Shown in pieces: positions 60,831 to 64,000 of a DNA stretch of 64,000 bases. The DNA lies in NCBI GenBank assembly GCA_017562135.1, contig QEYB01000895.1:1116001-1180000 (forward strand). Direction: 5' to 3'. The stretch is from Dipylidium caninum (taxonomy: Eukaryota; Platyhelminthes; Cestoda; Cyclophyllidea; Dipylidiidae). Each line of letters opens with the position of its first letter. Within the stretch, counting starts at the first letter, position 1. The notes under the pieces were generated by a model. That model worked only from the letters and a program-made list of their open reading frames with translations. It was not told where the DNA came from and searched no databases. The translations under genes were made by a program, and so were the position numbers.

Positions 60831-61170
60831 ACATAGCCAATATCCCGACGGTCCGACGGCGAGAATATTGGACCCCAAAGGACAGGCACTCATTGCGCCC
60901 AAACCTGCCAAGTCAACAACCCTGACTGGCTACTGAGCGCTAAGTGAAGTAGTATTACGTGAGTAAAACAAACTTTACATGGTGCAGGAGAGATGCATGG
61001 ACCAACATATTCAGCAAGCCAAACACGTATTACACGCGGCAACTTAGAAATAATTTCCAATGAGTCTATTGGAAGGGGGAGAAATTCCAACCATAATTTT
61101 GTAAAGTAGGACGGCAACGACGCTTGCTTACATTCACAAAGACCGGCCCCCGGTAATTGTTCTGATCCAT
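60831..61170 (-). CDS. candidate 5' exons of the Rubicon-homology gene
   Basis: On the minus strand 61170-61132 encodes a possible first exon, MDQNNYRGPVFVN, ending at a good donor (AAT/GTAAGC). Further down, 60904-60831 lies between CTTGGCAG and TGT/GTAAAT and reads LGAMSACPLGSNILAVGPSG in one frame. An intermediate stretch (about 61117-60980) is open and reads LWLEFLPLPIDSLEIISKLP, ending at CCAT/GTAAAG, phase-compatible with the 60904 exon. I could not join these unambiguously to each other or to 59835, and the residues match no domain I recognise. Position and strand suggest the N-terminal part of the Rubicon-homology protein; a separate small gene is equally possible. Confidence 0.3.
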
Positions 61171-61507
61171 AAAAACGGCCTCAAACAACATTACACCACA
61201 CTATTGGGCAATAACATCGCCCCCGACCCTAATAGCACCCCCACACCAAACCGGGATCCCAGCCACAAACCCTACGCGCCTCCAGGACCGGTCGGGAATC
61301 TCGGGCACCGACCGACCCCGCGACACATCAAAACTAGAAGGATACCCAGATCTTCCACTTCCTCATCCGAATAAATCCTACCACCCACCAACCCCCTTCA
61401 CTGCAAAACGACGATCCCCCGGAACAAGGTAATGAACTTCCACGATGACAAAGCGGGTAGGCCCATAAACAAAAGAGTGTTAAGAGTGGAAAAAACATGC
61501 AAGTCTA
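61171..61507. promoter_or_regulatory. C-rich (minus-strand G-rich) spacer upstream of the candidate start
   Basis: This interval is unlike its surroundings: on the plus strand it is dominated by C and A with few T, with runs such as CCCCCGACCC and CACCCCCACACC. It sits between the DHX9 stop (61508) and the candidate start of the next minus-strand gene (61170). A GC-rich promoter with strong strand skew is the simplest reading. It is not coding in a phase-consistent way, although IYSDEEVEDL can be read on the minus strand. Confidence 0.35.
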
Positions 61508-64000
61508 CTAATAAAAAGGATGTGGCGGTCTCGGTGGTCTCCAGGTTCCCTGCCCTGGGGGGTTGGAAGAGAATTGTCTAGAAGTGCAACCAGGTTCTTC
61601 AAATCTCACCGAAGATTCTCCATAATACCCTCCATGACGTGAAAAACAGCCGCCATACAGTTGGGGGTCGTGGGGATACTGATTTGACCACGGGTAGCCT
61701 CTTTTCACCCCGACGGTGTCCGTGCATGAGTAGCATGGGGCTGGATATTCTCTTAACGTTAAAAAATCAATAGAAGCGAAAAAATACCGATTCCAGATAA
61801 CACACTACATTAGCTATAGAGCACATAATGTAGTATCTGGCTCAATAATTTAAATAAGCATACAATCGAATTGATAAGTATTGGAAATACGATAGTAAAT
61901 AGTCATAAATCCATGATTTTTCAAACTCGATGATTGTTCCTAATAACTATCAACTCCATCAATGTCAACATTAATGAAATTATGTAAAAGTGCATTCGGG
62001 AAGTGTATAAGTGAATGATTTTGAGGCTAAAAAGGGTAGAACATGGACACACCTAATTGATGGAGCGTAACTTCTATCAATCCACTGTTCTTGATAACCA
62101 CCATCAAAGTCCTGGATTTCGTCTCCATCGAATTTCATTGCTCTTATTTCGTGCTGTCTGGTTTGCCCCCAAGAATCAAATGAGGGAGGAAGGCTTGAGG
62201 CGACGTTGAACCTCCCACTAATGAAGGATTCCGCCTCGTCGGAGATCCTCACATTGCGCAGTGCAGTGTGACGACAGAGCTCTTTAGTTATTTCAACTAC
62301 ACTACTGTCCTCAGGCGAGAGGTGCTCTAGGCAAGCAGGGCGAAGACACACTCGCACAAGAAGGGCCTCTAGCGCCGGTCTCAATGCAAATATGCGCGCC
62401 GCGGTGCTGTAGCGCATGCGGAAAGGCAACCAGTCGTCCAGTAATACCACACCTTCCTCTTGCCTTCCGTCTAGTCCCATCATCATATCACTTCGTTCTC
62501 CACATGTAATGCCCTTATAATTCGATGGGTTTGGATTCCAGATACCACGTCGGCAACCGAAGAGAAGTAAGTGGATAGGTGTTATCATTGTCAGGGTCTT
62601 ACAGCTTATTGCCTGTGTCCGGATCTACACGAAAAAAACGTAGTGTCATATGTAAACGTTGGGCCGACAAAATAACTCACCTTTTCAGTGAAAGTGAAAA
62701 GAGGGAAGGTGAAGGTAGGTCCCTTGATGCAATTTACAGAGGCTTTGTGCACGAGTGCGCATTTACCCTCAGCCGTGAGAAGTTTGCGATTCTCCACATG
62801 GTAGGCAATATTGGGATAGAGACCATTCGTCAGCATTCCTGCGACGTATTCGAAGGTTGGGCAATTCCGGTCGGTGAAATTGACATGAGGTTCCGAAAAC
62901 ACCGACTCGGGAAAGTTTAGACTAATGAGGATATTTCGAATCTGTGGGAGGAAATAATAATAGTCCCAAAAGCTCGAATTCCGGTCCAGTGAATTTCGAC
63001 AACTACTTAACGACACAAGACGTTAACATAAGGTGCTATAATTAAGGCAGCAGTCCCTTTAAATCGGGACTACACTTAATGTTGAAGAGGACAATAAGTT
63101 GTGTAGTTAATAAATTAGGTTTTCTGTATAAACACAGTTAGCGCTTACCTGAGTGGCGGCCTCCTCAATAACACGCAGAGAGAATACGTTGAGCTCTCTA
63201 ACATCACAGAAATAGTTTGCTGCCTGATCTCCTTCCCGATTGCGTTTAATTGACCAGATCTGGAAAGCATTAAGCATAGCCAGGTGGTCGGAGTGAGTGG
63301 TCGCGGCGAACCGAATCTGTTCCCATGAAAGACGACGATGATCTGGAGGCATAGCGAAAACGTCGCAGCCGAAGGAGGAGTGAGCTGCGACCAGCGAAAT
63401 TGCACCGCCTAGCCGAAAAGCGCATGAGAATACTAGCATCCGGCCCAGTCGCGGTTCGATCGGCAGGCGTGCCAGTATGTGACCCAGCGGTGTCAACTCG
63501 TCATTTGCATCCAGTGCTTTCATTTCTATAGTCACGTAGAGTTATTAAATGTTTTTTGATCAAATAACGTCCCATAATCCCTATGCGATATAATGGAAAA
63601 ATACAAATTCAATTACCAATTAGCGGTAATACTTCCAGAGGAAATTAAAGCAGTTAACTGTTGAATGTCTTTGCAGCTCACCACGTAGAGTATACTCCGC
63701 CTCGATAACAGCGTCGAGAGGGGGGCATTGAAGGGCCTTTCGAAGAAAGGTTTGGATGTCACCCAGACGGAGAAGCTTGATCCTAAGGGCCAATTCGTGA
63801 AGGGGTGTGCGGAGGATTTCGGGAGTAGTGTAGTACTCCAGCCGACTGAGCCGAGCCTGACTGCAAAGGTGATAGGCAAAGCCTGCCTGTACCCGACCCG
63901 CACGACCCCGTCTTTGCTCCAAATTAGTTAGACTCGCCCATACCGTGGAGTAGCTAGTCAGATTATTCCGTGCCGTAAACGTCTGCACTCTTACCAAGCA
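61508..64000 (-). CDS. DHX9: ATP-dependent RNA helicase A (DHX9/MLE), C-terminal half (partial)
   Basis: DHX9 is a DEAH-box helicase that unwinds RNA/DNA duplexes and acts in transcription, dosage compensation and RNA processing. Exons on the minus strand: (right edge)-63682, 63525-63149, 62941-62681, 62624-62053, 61700-61508 (TAG); all phases agree. Seen: helicase motif VI in [12 protein letters not shown], then [13 protein letters not shown] and [19 protein letters not shown]. The winged-helix/HA2 region has [14 protein letters not shown] and [20 protein letters not shown]. The OB-fold region has [28 protein letters not shown] and [14 protein letters not shown] with [13 protein letters not shown]. 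The helicase core and the two N-terminal dsRNA-binding domains lie beyond the window. The C-terminal tail is Gly/Tyr/Pro/Arg-containing ([18 protein letters not shown] ... [10 protein letters not shown]) but lacks the long RGG box of vertebrate DHX9. Confidence 0.96.

Overview
This is eukaryotic nuclear DNA. Genes are split into exons by GT-AG (and a few GC-AG) introns, there are no bacterial operons, and the recognisable proteins are animal-type: the mitochondrial DNA polymerase gamma catalytic subunit, splicing factor SLU7, the SAGA adaptor ADA2B, the PP2A activator PTPA, RNA helicase DHX9, a Rubicon-homology protein and plakin-like cytoskeletal proteins. Base composition is moderately AT-rich. 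Introns fall into two classes, very short (28-47 bp) and hundreds of bp to about 4 kb. Together with an old mariner copy this suggests an invertebrate, most likely a parasitic flatworm of the tapeworm/fluke type. The phylum is an inference, not something read directly from the sequence.

Layout. 1-1298 (+): last exons of POLG, running in from the left edge. 1564-5510 (-): a ten-exon WD-repeat gene that best fits TFIIIC subunit 2 (GTF3C2), tail-to-tail with POLG. 5511-14513: long stretch without a gene I can defend. 14514-20382 (+): a four-exon gene of unknown function. 20383-28552: again no defensible gene. 28553-28800 (+): a fragment resembling the activation-segment part of a CK1/VRK-type kinase. 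29092-31293 (-): SLU7. 32157-34178 (+): TADA2B, divergent from SLU7. 35715-39977 (+): a C2H2 zinc-finger transcription factor whose 5' end is not found. 41829-42495 (+): dead mariner transposase. 44639-46524 (+): a small single-pass membrane protein of unknown function. 48249-50875 (-) and 52842-54671 (-): a plectin-repeat protein and a spectrin-repeat protein, possibly parts of one plakin locus. 57440-58705 (+): PTPA. 58795-59835 (-), with candidate 5' exons up to 61170: a Rubicon-homology (DEF8/PLEKHM-like) protein, ending 89 bp from the PTPA stop. 61508-64000 (-): 3' half of DHX9, running off the right edge.

The genes do not form a pathway; they are a housekeeping set (mitochondrial replication, Pol III transcription, splicing, SAGA, phosphatase activation, RNA helicase, endolysosomal adaptor, cytoskeleton). 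For POLG, the GTF3C2-like gene, TADA2B, the zinc-finger gene, DHX9 and the Rubicon-homology gene, the exon chains given here were checked for reading phase at every listed junction and are consistent. PTPA has a one-base shift in its last exon, SLU7 needs either a 34-bp intron or a one-base correction, and exon 3 of the GTF3C2-like gene carries an in-frame TGA. No rRNA, tRNA, CRISPR array or complete mobile element was seen.
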